Positions 42,700-50,012 of a stretch of DNA of 64,000 bases are shown piece by piece. The notes under the pieces are model-generated. The model had not been told where the DNA came from. It did not search any database and saw only the letters and a list, made by a program, of their open reading frames with translations. A program made the position numbers and the translations under genes. The stretch is from JANNAT01 sp031384605 (GTDB lineage Bacteria > Pseudomonadota > Alphaproteobacteria > Rhodobacterales > Rhodobacteraceae): positions 1 through 64,000 of the forward strand of contig JANNAT010000140.1 in the NCBI GenBank assembly GCA_031384605.1, given 5' to 3'. Each line of letters starts with the position of its first letter. Within the stretch, counting starts at the first letter, position 1.

Positions 42700-43899
42700 T
42701 CAATACGCATTGTTTTTGGCGCGGATCACGAACGCCGCCATCCCCAGTTCAGCAATCAGTTTCGCCTGCGCCACCCATTTATCACGGCTGACCCGGCCCT
42801 TGAAGCCTTTCAGATTGCCGTCCATCCAGGCGATTTCACCAGCACCCCACCCCGCGATCTGGTCAAAGTGGAAAATCCCCAAAGCGTGGCACAGCTTTTC
42901 CAACACCGGACCGATGCCCTCGATCTTTTGCAGATCATCCGCGACGCCGTTGCGGGCAGCCTTCAACCCCATTGGTGCTGTGCCGCCTTCGGGGGCGGCC
43001 ATCACAGTTGCTGGTGCTTTGGCGTCGGGCGTGGCCAGCGGGGTTGCGTTTGGCGCGTTTCCATCCACCACCGGTTTGCCCTTGGACCGCGCCGGCGCTT
43101 CTTGCACCAAAACGCCTGTCGCATCAGCGACTGAGTTCTTACCGGGTTTGGGTTCTTTCGGGGTGCCTTTGGCAGGCGTTGCAGGCTCCGCTTTGCCCAA
43201 CCAAGGCATGGTCAGCGGCACTTCGGTGCCGTCAATCCGCTTGACAGTATCGGCCAGATCGACCGCCGCCTGCGCGCTGGCGTTATAGGTTTTGCGCCCC
43301 GCCGCATGGTCTTTCAGGCTGGTCAGCCCCGACAAAGGCTCAGCAGCATAGCGGCCATTTTGCGGCCCCGGAACCGGCACCTCACCGTTGGAAAACCGCC
43401 CGATCAGGTCGCGCAGTTTCGCAGGGGTCAAGTCTTCGTAGTAATCCTTGCCCATCTGCGCCATCGGCGCGTTGGCGCAGGCCCCCATGCATTCCACCTC
43501 TTCCCAACTGAATTTACCATCCGCCGACAGCTGATGCGCCTTGTCGGCCACCAGTTCACGGCACACTGCAATCAGGTCTTCTGCCCCGCAGATCATGCAG
43601 GACGTGGTGCCACAAATCTGGATATGGGCAATGCTGCCAACAGGTTGCAGCTGAAACATAAAGTAGAACGTCGCCACTTCCAGCCCGCGAATATAGGCCA
43701 GCCCCAGCATGGTTGACACATGTTCAATCGCGGGGCGGCTTAACCAACCCTCTTGTTCCTGCGCCCGCCACAGCAGCGGAATAATCGCCGACGCCTGCCG
43801 CCCCGCGGGGTATTTTGAGATTTGCCCCTGCGCCCAGGCCAGATTGGCAGGCGTAAAAGCAAACGAGGCAGGCTGTTCTTTGTGCAGACGGCGTAGCAT
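42700..43899 (-). CDS. nuoE: NADH-quinone oxidoreductase subunit E with C-terminal extension
   Basis: 399 aa, about twice the length of minimal NuoE. The N-terminal part (about 1-170) has the thioredoxin-like 2Fe-2S (N1a) ligands in ICGTTSCMICG and VECMGACANAPM. A long Pro/Ala-rich linker follows, then a C-terminal domain (about 325-395) beginning DDLQKIEGIGPVLEKLCHALGI, which has the pattern of a helix-hairpin-helix module. Extended NuoE of this kind is known in Rhodobacterales; the function of the extension is not established. It directly abuts the membrane protein gene upstream. Confidence 0.95.
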   Translation of the reverse strand: MLRRLHKEQPASFAFTPANLAWAQGQISKYPAGRQASAIIPLLWRAQEQEGWLSRPAIEHVSTMLGLAYIRGLEVATFYFMFQLQPVGSIAHIQICGTTSCMICGAEDLIAVCRELVADKAHQLSADGKFSWEEVECMGACANAPMAQMGKDYYEDLTPAKLRDLIGRFSNGEVPVPGPQNGRYAAEPLSGLTSLKDHAAGRKTYNASAQAAVDLADTVKRIDGTEVPLTMPWLGKAEPATPAKGTPKEPKPGKNSVADATGVLVQEAPARSKGKPVVDGNAPNATPLATPDAKAPATVMAAPEGGTAPMGLKAARNGVADDLQKIEGIGPVLEKLCHALGIFHFDQIAGWGAGEIAWMDGNLKGFKGRVSRDKWVAQAKLIAELGMAAFVIRAKNNAY

Positions 43900-44274
43900 T
43901 TACTGGGTCGCTCCGGTATTCAGGTGGGCGGCAAGGGCCACGACAGCGACAAGAGTTGCCGTGATACCCGCCATTAGATGTTTGGCCATGGGGCGGTGCG
44001 CGCGGGCATAGATGAAAGCATCGGCAAAGCCAAGGAAGGCGAAGACTGCAAACAGAAACGCAATCACCGCCATATTGCCGTAAATCGTCGCGCCCAGTGC
44101 CAGCAAGGTTAACGCGATATACCGCCCCGTCATCACCTGCGGCAATTGGTCTGCGTGATGCGTGGTTTGCGCCATGGCTTGGGCTGGGTTACGGATAAAC
44201 AACGCCGCCAGCGTGCCCGTGGCGGCGACGCCCACGCTTGATAGGGTCAAGGCAAGGGTGGAGAGGGTCGTCAT
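43900..44274 (-). CDS. Polytopic membrane protein, unknown
   Basis: 124 aa with about four hydrophobic helices (TLALTLSSVGVAATGTLAALF, YIALTLLALGATIYG, MAVIAFLFAVFAFLGFADAFIY, and AGITATLVAVVALAAHL). The ATG at 44274 is preceded by AGGGG at 10 bases. The stop directly abuts the nuoE start. It is separated by 57 bp from the DUF2442 gene. General shape resembles DUF4267/DUF4345-type proteins, a weak impression only. Confidence 0.65.
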   Translation of the reverse strand: MTTLSTLALTLSSVGVAATGTLAALFIRNPAQAMAQTTHHADQLPQVMTGRYIALTLLALGATIYGNMAVIAFLFAVFAFLGFADAFIYARAHRPMAKHLMAGITATLVAVVALAAHLNTGATQ

Positions 44275-44331
44275 GCTAAGAACCCCTAAATGCAATTGAG
44301 ACAGGACTAACTGTGGACAGACTGCGCCGCA

Positions 44332-44646
44332 TCACGATGACTTTCCTTTTGCAAAAAGCTGTTCATCGGCCATGATGCGCAAAGCATCAGCACAAAAATC
44401 GGCCCCCGTCACCCATTGCAAAGCACGCCCATTGTTGACCACATCCACATCCTCAAACGTGGTCGGAACCGCAAGGGTGTGAAACCAGCGCGACCGCGCA
44501 ATCACCGCCGAGAAATCAACGTCGCGCACGATTCCATCGTCAAACGTTACCCGCAACACAGGCGTTTTCACCACATCAATCCGCACAATGCGCAGCGGGT
44601 CTGCTGCTGTCAGCGGATCATAGATTTCAACGGTCTTGGAAATCAT
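44332..44646 (-). CDS. DUF2442 family protein
   Basis: 104 aa. The domain is seen in PLRIVRIDVVKTPVLRVTFDDGIVRDVDFSAVI followed by FEDVDVVNNGRALQWVTGADFCADAL (motif split: LRVTFDDGIVRDVDFS and ALQWVTGADFCADAL). DUF2442 genes are frequently found directly beside DUF4160 genes, as here, with a 20-bp overlap. The pair is often listed as a putative toxin-antitoxin-like module, without proof of function. Confidence 0.85.
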   Translation of the reverse strand: MISKTVEIYDPLTAADPLRIVRIDVVKTPVLRVTFDDGIVRDVDFSAVIARSRWFHTLAVPTTFEDVDVVNNGRALQWVTGADFCADALRIMADEQLFAKGKSS

Positions 44647-44860
44647 CCCACGTCTCCTGAAGGAAGGTTTCGTTTTGCGCAGCCCATGCCAAAGCCTCTT
44701 TCAACGCCCGCCTGTCTATTTCACCTTTCAACACGGCAAGGTCTCCCAATCGCACCAATGCTTCGCGTCCGTCCAGCCCCAAAACGTGGAAATGCGGCGG
44801 GTTGTGATCCTCAAAATACAGCGAAATGAGGCAAAACTGCAGGCGCGCGATGATGGGCAT
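44627..44860 (-). CDS. DUF4160 family protein
   Basis: 77 aa from the ATG at 44860, 4 bp after nuoD. The family signature is MPIIARLQFCLISLYFEDHN followed by PPHFHVLGLDGREALVRL, with the conserved DHNPPHFHV histidines. A basic/aromatic C-terminus ends ETWDDFQDR. It is paired with the overlapping DUF2442 gene. The two lie inside the nuo operon between nuoD and nuoE, where a gene pair of this kind would be an odd passenger. Confidence 0.85.
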   Translation of the reverse strand: MPIIARLQFCLISLYFEDHNPPHFHVLGLDGREALVRLGDLAVLKGEIDRRALKEALAWAAQNETFLQETWDDFQDR

Positions 44861-44864
44861 GGTA

Positions 44865-46076
44865 TCACCGATCCACCTCGCCAAACACAATATCCATGGT
44901 CCCGATGATCGCCGAAACATCCGCCAACTGGTGCCCTTTGCAGATGTAATCCATTGCCTGCAAATGCAGATACCCCGGCGCGCGGATTTTGGCGCGGTAG
45001 GGTTTGTTGCTGCCATCGGCCACCAGATAGACGCCGAATTCACCTTTCGGGGCCTCTACCGCCGCGTAAACCTCACCTGCGGGCACGTGGAAACCTTCGG
45101 TGTACAGCTTGAAATGATGGATCAGCGCCTCCATCGAGGTTTTCATATCGGCCCGGTTGGGCGGTGTGATTTTGCCGCGCGCCAGCACTTCACCGGGTTC
45201 AGCGCGCAGTTTGGTCAGGCACTGGCGCATGATCGACAGCGATTCCTCCATCTCGGCCATGCGGCACAGATAGCGGTCATAGCAATCGCCGTTCTTGCCC
45301 ACTGGAATTTTGAAATCAAATTCATCATAGCATTCATAGGGTTGGGCGCGGCGCAAATCCCATGCCAGACCCGATCCGCGCACCATCACACCCGAAAACC
45401 CGTATTTCTGAATATCGTCTTCGCTCACCACACCAATATCGGCGTTGCGCTGCTTGAAGATGCGGTTTTCGGTCAGCAGCGTGTGCAAATCGCCCAGAAC
45501 CTTGGGGAAATACTCGCACCACGCCTCGATATCGTTGATCAGATCGGGCGTCAGGTCTTGATGGACGCCACCGGGGCGAAAGTATGCTGCGTGCAGGCGC
45601 GCACCCGAGGCGCGTTCGTAAAACACCATCAGCTTTTCGCGTTCTTCAAAGCCCCACAAAGGCGGGGTCAGCGCGCCCACGTCCATGGCTTGGGTGGTGA
45701 CGTTCAAGATATGGCTAAGAATCCGGCCAATTTCGGAAAACAGCACTCGGATCAGGCTGGCGCGGCGCGGCACGGCGGTGCCCGTCAACCGTTCAATCGC
45801 CAGACACCAGGCGTGTTCCTGGTTCATCGGTGAGACATAATCCAACCGATCAAAATACGGCAGGTTTTGCAAGTATGTGCGGCTTTCCATCAGCTTTTCG
45901 GTGCCACGATGCAAAAGGCCAATGTGGGGATCGCAACGTTCCACGATCTCGCCGTCCAACTCCAGCACCAGCCGTAAAACACCGTGCGCAGCAGGGTGTT
46001 GCGGGCCGAAGTTGATGTTGAAGTTACGGATTTTCTGCTCGCCCGTCAGCGCGTCATCAAACTTGCCATCCATCAT
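44865..46076 (-). CDS. nuoD: NADH-quinone oxidoreductase subunit D
   Basis: 403 aa. The 49-kDa subunit of the quinone-binding module. Family sequences: NINFGPQHPAAHGVLRLVLEL, HIGLLHRGTEKLMES, YFDRLDYVSPMNQEH, and GEFGVYLVADGSNKPYR. The start overlaps the sulfotransferase stop by 4 bp (ATGA), so a foreign-looking gene is coupled to it. Two adjacent ATG codons are possible starts. Confidence 0.97.
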   Translation of the reverse strand: MMDGKFDDALTGEQKIRNFNINFGPQHPAAHGVLRLVLELDGEIVERCDPHIGLLHRGTEKLMESRTYLQNLPYFDRLDYVSPMNQEHAWCLAIERLTGTAVPRRASLIRVLFSEIGRILSHILNVTTQAMDVGALTPPLWGFEEREKLMVFYERASGARLHAAYFRPGGVHQDLTPDLINDIEAWCEYFPKVLGDLHTLLTENRIFKQRNADIGVVSEDDIQKYGFSGVMVRGSGLAWDLRRAQPYECYDEFDFKIPVGKNGDCYDRYLCRMAEMEESLSIMRQCLTKLRAEPGEVLARGKITPPNRADMKTSMEALIHHFKLYTEGFHVPAGEVYAAVEAPKGEFGVYLVADGSNKPYRAKIRAPGYLHLQAMDYICKGHQLADVSAIIGTMDIVFGEVDR

Positions 46077-46963
46077 GCGACACCTTCATTCATATTTCTG
46101 CGCCAAGCCTGCGGAAGATCCGCAAACTGGCTGGCGACATAGTCATATTGCGGTTTCAAATACGTCCGCGCACGGTTGCCCATTGTGGGGGCCAGCGCCA
46201 GCGATTGCCCCTCATGCACCCGGCGGCCCAGATCGGCGGTGCCCGGTGCGATGCCCAAAAAAGCCGACAGTTTGGCAATCCCCGGCAGGGTTAACATATC
46301 TTCGTAAAACAAAACCAACAGCCGTGCCGGATCAAAGCTGCGCGCCAGTTTCGGCAAAATCGCGGCATAGTCGCCGCGCGCGACGATGCCTTTGCCCTCG
46401 CCCGACAGATCGCCCGCCAAGATACGCGCCATCAGAGCCTGCGCCTCATCCGCAAACCTTTGTGGGGCGACACGGGCAGCAATCATCCGAACATGGCTCC
46501 ACAGCCGGGCAAGCGGATCGCGGATCAGATAGATCACCCGCACATCCGCGCCAACCGCCGCCAAGGATTTCAGCTTTTCGCCCGACATCAGCGCATAGGC
46601 CGGGGTGATGTCGCCAACCAAACGCGCGTCGCCACGCCCTTCGTTCAAAAACGCACGGTAGGCCGGCAGGTCAACCGCCTTGGCCCGCAACACCCGTTGC
46701 CAATCGCGCAGATCGGTCAGCCGACGATCATGCCATGACTTGGCGTCACCCGCCAAATCAGCCTGATCTTTTAGTTCAGAAATCTCATCCCGCCCCGCCC
46801 GCAAGGCATTATCGAAATGCGCCGGAGTAGACATGCTGAAGTAGTGCAGCTCTTTAATCGAACGGAAATGGCATTCGGGATGCCCTGCCAAATGATCGTA
46901 AAGCCACGAGGTGCCCGCCTTGGTGGCACCCACGCAAAACAGATATGTCGGGGCGGCGGCCAC
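46073..46963 (-). CDS. Sulfotransferase family protein
   Basis: 296 aa. The 5'-phosphosulfate binding loop is CVGATKAGTSWLYDHLAG (about 10-27) and the 3'-phosphate loop is YLIRDPLARLWSHVRM (about 140-155), the two PAPS-binding signatures. FYEDMLTLPGIAKLSAFLGI is typical of the C-terminal part. It would transfer sulfate from PAPS to a sugar or other acceptor; the acceptor is not predictable. It sits between nuoC (3-bp gap) and nuoD (4-bp overlap), a place with no known reason for a sulfotransferase. Likely acquired. Confidence 0.9.
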   Translation of the reverse strand: MAAAPTYLFCVGATKAGTSWLYDHLAGHPECHFRSIKELHYFSMSTPAHFDNALRAGRDEISELKDQADLAGDAKSWHDRRLTDLRDWQRVLRAKAVDLPAYRAFLNEGRGDARLVGDITPAYALMSGEKLKSLAAVGADVRVIYLIRDPLARLWSHVRMIAARVAPQRFADEAQALMARILAGDLSGEGKGIVARGDYAAILPKLARSFDPARLLVLFYEDMLTLPGIAKLSAFLGIAPGTADLGRRVHEGQSLALAPTMGNRARTYLKPQYDYVASQFADLPQAWRRNMNEGVA

Positions 46964-46966
46964 CGA

Positions 46967-47566
46967 TCAGGCCTTTTTCTCATCCCCCGGCAGGATGTAT
47001 TTGGCACCCTCCCATGGGCTCATGAAATCAAACTGGCGGTATTCCTGCACCAAAGACACGGGTTCATAAACCACGCGCTTTTGCACTTCGTCATAGCGCA
47101 CCTCGGTGTAACCCGTTGTCGGAAAATCTTTGCGCAAGGGATGCCCGCGAAAGCCGTAATCGGTCAGAATGCGGCGCAGATCGGGGTGGCCGCTGAACAA
47201 GATGCCAAACATATCAAACACTTCGCGTTCAAACCAGTTGGATGACGGGTGAATGGTATGGATCGACGGCACCATATCATCCTCGGCCACGCCCACCTTC
47301 ACCCGGATGCGGTGATTTTGATACATCGACAGGAAATGATAGACCATTTCAAACCGCGGATCGCGTGACGGATAATCCACCGCCGTGATATCCACCAAGG
47401 TTGAGAACCGGCAGGCGGCATCGGATTTCAAAAAATCGACAAAGCTGTGCAGATGGGTCAGCTGGACCGTGACGCACAGCTCGCCAAAAGCGATGTCGGT
47501 GCCAATCACGGCATCGGCGCGCTTTTGCGACAGATGCAGGCCAAGTTCATTCAGGGCGTTAGACAT
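46967..47566 (-). CDS. nuoC: NADH-quinone oxidoreductase subunit C
   Basis: 199 aa, the 30-kDa subunit. Conserved segments: STLVDITAVDYPSRDPRFEMVYHFLS (split: STLVDITAVDYPSR, FEMVYHFLSMYQNHR), NWFEREVFDMFGILFSGHPD, and RRILTDYGFRGHPLRKDFP. The ATG at 47566 follows the stop of the upstream hypothetical gene by one base and uses a GGGGTG site within that gene's end. Confidence 0.97.
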   Translation of the reverse strand: MSNALNELGLHLSQKRADAVIGTDIAFGELCVTVQLTHLHSFVDFLKSDAACRFSTLVDITAVDYPSRDPRFEMVYHFLSMYQNHRIRVKVGVAEDDMVPSIHTIHPSSNWFEREVFDMFGILFSGHPDLRRILTDYGFRGHPLRKDFPTTGYTEVRYDEVQKRVVYEPVSLVQEYRQFDFMSPWEGAKYILPGDEKKA

Positions 47567-47567
47567 T

Positions 47568-48041
47568 TCAATTACACCCCAGTTCAGATTTCTTTTGCGT
47601 CCAGTTGTCACCCAGTATCCGTGTTTCCAACAACACCTGATTGCCGGTGGTGTCACCTACATCAAGTAAGGCAACTTCAAGAATGACATCAGCAGGCACA
47701 TCATCTGAGAGGCCGGAAAAGTAAGTTTTGATTGTTCTTGTTTCTCTTGGTTCGATACCGCCAGCAATTGAGTCTGCGACTTTATCAGTCAGCCAAGGAA
47801 CAGACCGGTCAGCAGATCGAACAACATACTCTAAATAAATACCACTCAATGCCCAAGATAAGTTGTTTGTAACAGTAACTTCTATTGAGCCACCGTAGGG
47901 TTCTCGGGACACAATTTTTGCATCGGCCAAAGCGACTTTGGTTCGCAAACACTGCAAGATCGAAGCGTTGTCTTGGGCCAAGGTAACACTCGCATCAAAA
48001 CCCATTATGCTCGCTAAAGCGAACGCAATCACAAATCTCAT
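47568..48041 (-). CDS. Secreted protein of unknown function between nuoB and nuoC
   Basis: 157 aa with a signal peptide (FVIAFALASIMGFDASVTLAQ). The mature part is beta-rich (YGGSIEVTVTNNLSWALSGIYLEYVV), with two Cys (ILQCLRT and the penultimate Cys). The DNA is visibly more A+T-rich than nuoB and nuoC on both sides, with runs such as TTTGATTGTTCTTGTTTCTC on the plus strand. It is 2 bp from nuoB and 1 bp from nuoC. No family recognised; composition suggests it was acquired. Confidence 0.75.
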   Translation of the reverse strand: MRFVIAFALASIMGFDASVTLAQDNASILQCLRTKVALADAKIVSREPYGGSIEVTVTNNLSWALSGIYLEYVVRSADRSVPWLTDKVADSIAGGIEPRETRTIKTYFSGLSDDVPADVILEVALLDVGDTTGNQVLLETRILGDNWTQKKSELGCN

Positions 48042-48043
48042 AT

Positions 48044-48577
48044 CTACCTCACAAGCGTTCCAGTGCGGCGGATTTTCCGCTGCAACTGCAAAATTCCATA
48101 GAGCAACGCCTCGGCGGTGGGCGGGCAGCCGGGCACATAGATATCGACGGGAACGATGCGGTCACAGCCGCGCACCACGGAATAACTGTAATGGTAATAT
48201 CCGCCGCCATTGGCACAACTGCCCATTGAAATCACATAGCGCGGCTCTGGCATCTGATCATAAACCTTGCGCAACGCAGGGGCCATTTTATTGGTCAGCG
48301 TGCCTGCCACGATCATCAGATCCGATTGGCGCGGGGATGCGCGGGGCGCTGTGCCAAAGCGTTCCAGATCATAGCGGGGCATCGAGGTGTGCATCATTTC
48401 CACCGCACAACAGGCCAGCCCGAAGGTCATCCAGTGCAAGCTGCCATTACGCGCCCAGTTGATGATATCTTCGGTGGTGGTCAGAAGGAACCCCTTGTCC
48501 TGCAATTCGGTATTCAACGCGCGGGTGGCCACATCACGGTCGGCCCCTGCGGTATTGGCCCCTGTCATCACGCCCAT
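48044..48577 (-). CDS. nuoB: NADH-quinone oxidoreductase subunit B
   Basis: 177 aa. Cluster N2 ligands: FGLACCAVEMMHTSMPRYDLER (split: FGLACCAVEMMH), MGSCANGGGYYHYSYSVVRGC and VPVDIYVPGCPPTAEALLYG. The start at 48577 has AAGGGGG at about 7 bases; an ATG three codons on, overlapping the nuoA stop, is also possible. N2 delivers electrons to quinone. Confidence 0.97.
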   Translation of the reverse strand: MGVMTGANTAGADRDVATRALNTELQDKGFLLTTTEDIINWARNGSLHWMTFGLACCAVEMMHTSMPRYDLERFGTAPRASPRQSDLMIVAGTLTNKMAPALRKVYDQMPEPRYVISMGSCANGGGYYHYSYSVVRGCDRIVPVDIYVPGCPPTAEALLYGILQLQRKIRRTGTLVR

Positions 48578-48933
48578 TCCAAGGCCCCCTTCTTCCACTC
48601 ATACGCAAAGCCTACGGTCAGCACGCCCAGAAAAACCATCATCGACCAGAACGCCGCCATTGATATTTCGCCAAAGGCCACCGCCCAAGGGAACAAAAAC
48701 GCCACTTCAAGATCGAAGATGATGAACAAGATCGACACCAGATAGAACCGCACATCAAACTTCATCCGCGCATCGTCAAAGGCGTTAAACCCGCATTCAT
48801 AGGCCGACAGCTTTTCCGGATCAGGATTGCGCACCGCGATAACGGCGGCGGCCAGGATCAGCACAAGGCCCAGACCGATTGCAATGGCCAACAATATCAG
48901 GATTGGCAGGTATTCGCGAAGAAGGTTGTCCAC
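48568..48933 (-). CDS. nuoA: NADH-quinone oxidoreductase subunit A
   Basis: 121 aa, three membrane helices, GTG start with AGGAG at 6 bases. Conserved: KLSAYECGFNAFDDARMKFDVRFYLVSILFIIFDLEVAFLFPW (split: AYECGFNAFDDARMKFDVRF and FIIFDLEVAFLFPW). It is the first gene of the nuo operon; the 327-bp region upstream should contain the operon promoter. Confidence 0.97.
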   Translation of the reverse strand: MDNLLREYLPILILLAIAIGLGLVLILAAAVIAVRNPDPEKLSAYECGFNAFDDARMKFDVRFYLVSILFIIFDLEVAFLFPWAVAFGEISMAAFWSMMVFLGVLTVGFAYEWKKGALEWA

Positions 48934-49260
48934 GAAAGACTCCTATACTGACAGCGGATGCACACAAACGTTTGGCGCAGCGCGGACTTGGTTACAAATC
49001 ATCTACTCCGCCCGCCGCACAGGGTCAACCAAAGGCGGTGCAAAATCTGGGGGATGCGACGATGCGGCGTGGGGCACGTCACGCTTGACAGCGGACGCGG
49101 AATGAATGTCCGGTTCAGCTGCTGAAAGTGCCGCGATGTCCCCGCAATTTGAATAAAATTTCATTTCATTTTGGCCCAAATACTCGCGGGGGTGCGGGGG
49201 CGGCATACCCCCGGCTTTGGGGCTGGCATAAATCGTCCCGTGCCAGCCATGCCGGGCGAC
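48934..49260. other. Intergenic region upstream of nuoA
   Basis: 327 bp without a supported gene. It should hold the promoter of the nuo operon, but I could not identify convincing -35 and -10 boxes. The far half carries family A repeat copy 3. Confidence 0.6.
49146..49214 (+). repeat. Family A intergenic repeat, copy 3 (divergent)
   Basis: Leader TTTGAATAAAATTTCATTTC, core CAAATACTCGCGGGGGTG and terminal GGGGG-CGGCATA-CCCCC (49196-49212). The loop and core differ from the other copies, so this is the most diverged. It lies 47 bp beyond the gph stop and 213 bp upstream of nuoA. Confidence 0.75.
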
Positions 49261-49929
49261 TTACCCGATCAATTTCGTCACAATACCCGGCAAATCATCG
49301 AAATGATGCAGCAAAACTTCGGGAGCCAAGCGCGCAATGCCCGTGCCTTCGGGCCCAAATGTCACCAGCGCCACGGGAACCCCGGCCGCCCGGCCCGTCA
49401 ACCGGTCTGTTTCAGTATCGCCAATCAGCATTGACCGCGCCACCACCCCACCCGCGCGTTCCACCGCTGCGATGTATGGCGCGGGATCTGGTTTGCGCAC
49501 TGGCAGCGTATCCGCCCCCACCAGCGCGCCAAACATCCCCCTTATCCCCAACCGTTGCAGCAGGGTTTCGGCCAAAGCCGCAGGTTTGTTGGTGCAAATC
49601 GCCGTGGCATAGCCTGCATCCAACAGCCCCTGCACGGCCCCGACGGCGCCGGGATAAAGCCGGGTATGCACATCAATCGCCTGCGCATAAGCAGCCAACA
49701 GCACCGGGTATTGCGCGTCAACGTCCGCCTCGGTCCACCCCAACCCCAACCGATCAAACCCCACCCGCAGCATCGCGCGCCCGCCTTCATGCGCCACCAG
49801 AACGTCGCGGCTGTCTAGAACCGAACCATGCCCCATCTGATCAAAACACGCATTCGCCGCCGCCAACAAATCACCCGAGGTATCGGCCAAAGTGCCATCC
49901 AGATCAAAAACCACTGTGCGCCGCATCAT
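49261..49929 (-). CDS. gph: Phosphoglycolate phosphatase-like HAD hydrolase
   Basis: 222 aa from the ATG at 49929, with AAGG at about 6 bases; a second ATG follows immediately. HAD motifs: VVFDLDGTLADTSGDL (I), ICTNKPAALAETLLQ (II), and KPDPAPY then MLIGDTETDRLTG (III/IV). The closest known group is Gph, which removes 2-phosphoglycolate; other HAD phosphatases of this size cannot be excluded. Divergent from glmU with 83 bp between starts. Confidence 0.85.
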   Translation of the reverse strand: MMRRTVVFDLDGTLADTSGDLLAAANACFDQMGHGSVLDSRDVLVAHEGGRAMLRVGFDRLGLGWTEADVDAQYPVLLAAYAQAIDVHTRLYPGAVGAVQGLLDAGYATAICTNKPAALAETLLQRLGIRGMFGALVGADTLPVRKPDPAPYIAAVERAGGVVARSMLIGDTETDRLTGRAAGVPVALVTFGPEGTGIARLAPEVLLHHFDDLPGIVTKLIG

Positions 49930-50012
49930 TTGTAACCTTGCGTGAACGTGCCACCCCTTGCGGCTCCGCTGATCCCGCGTAAAACGGGGCGAGCATAAAG
50001 GAAAGAGGCGCA

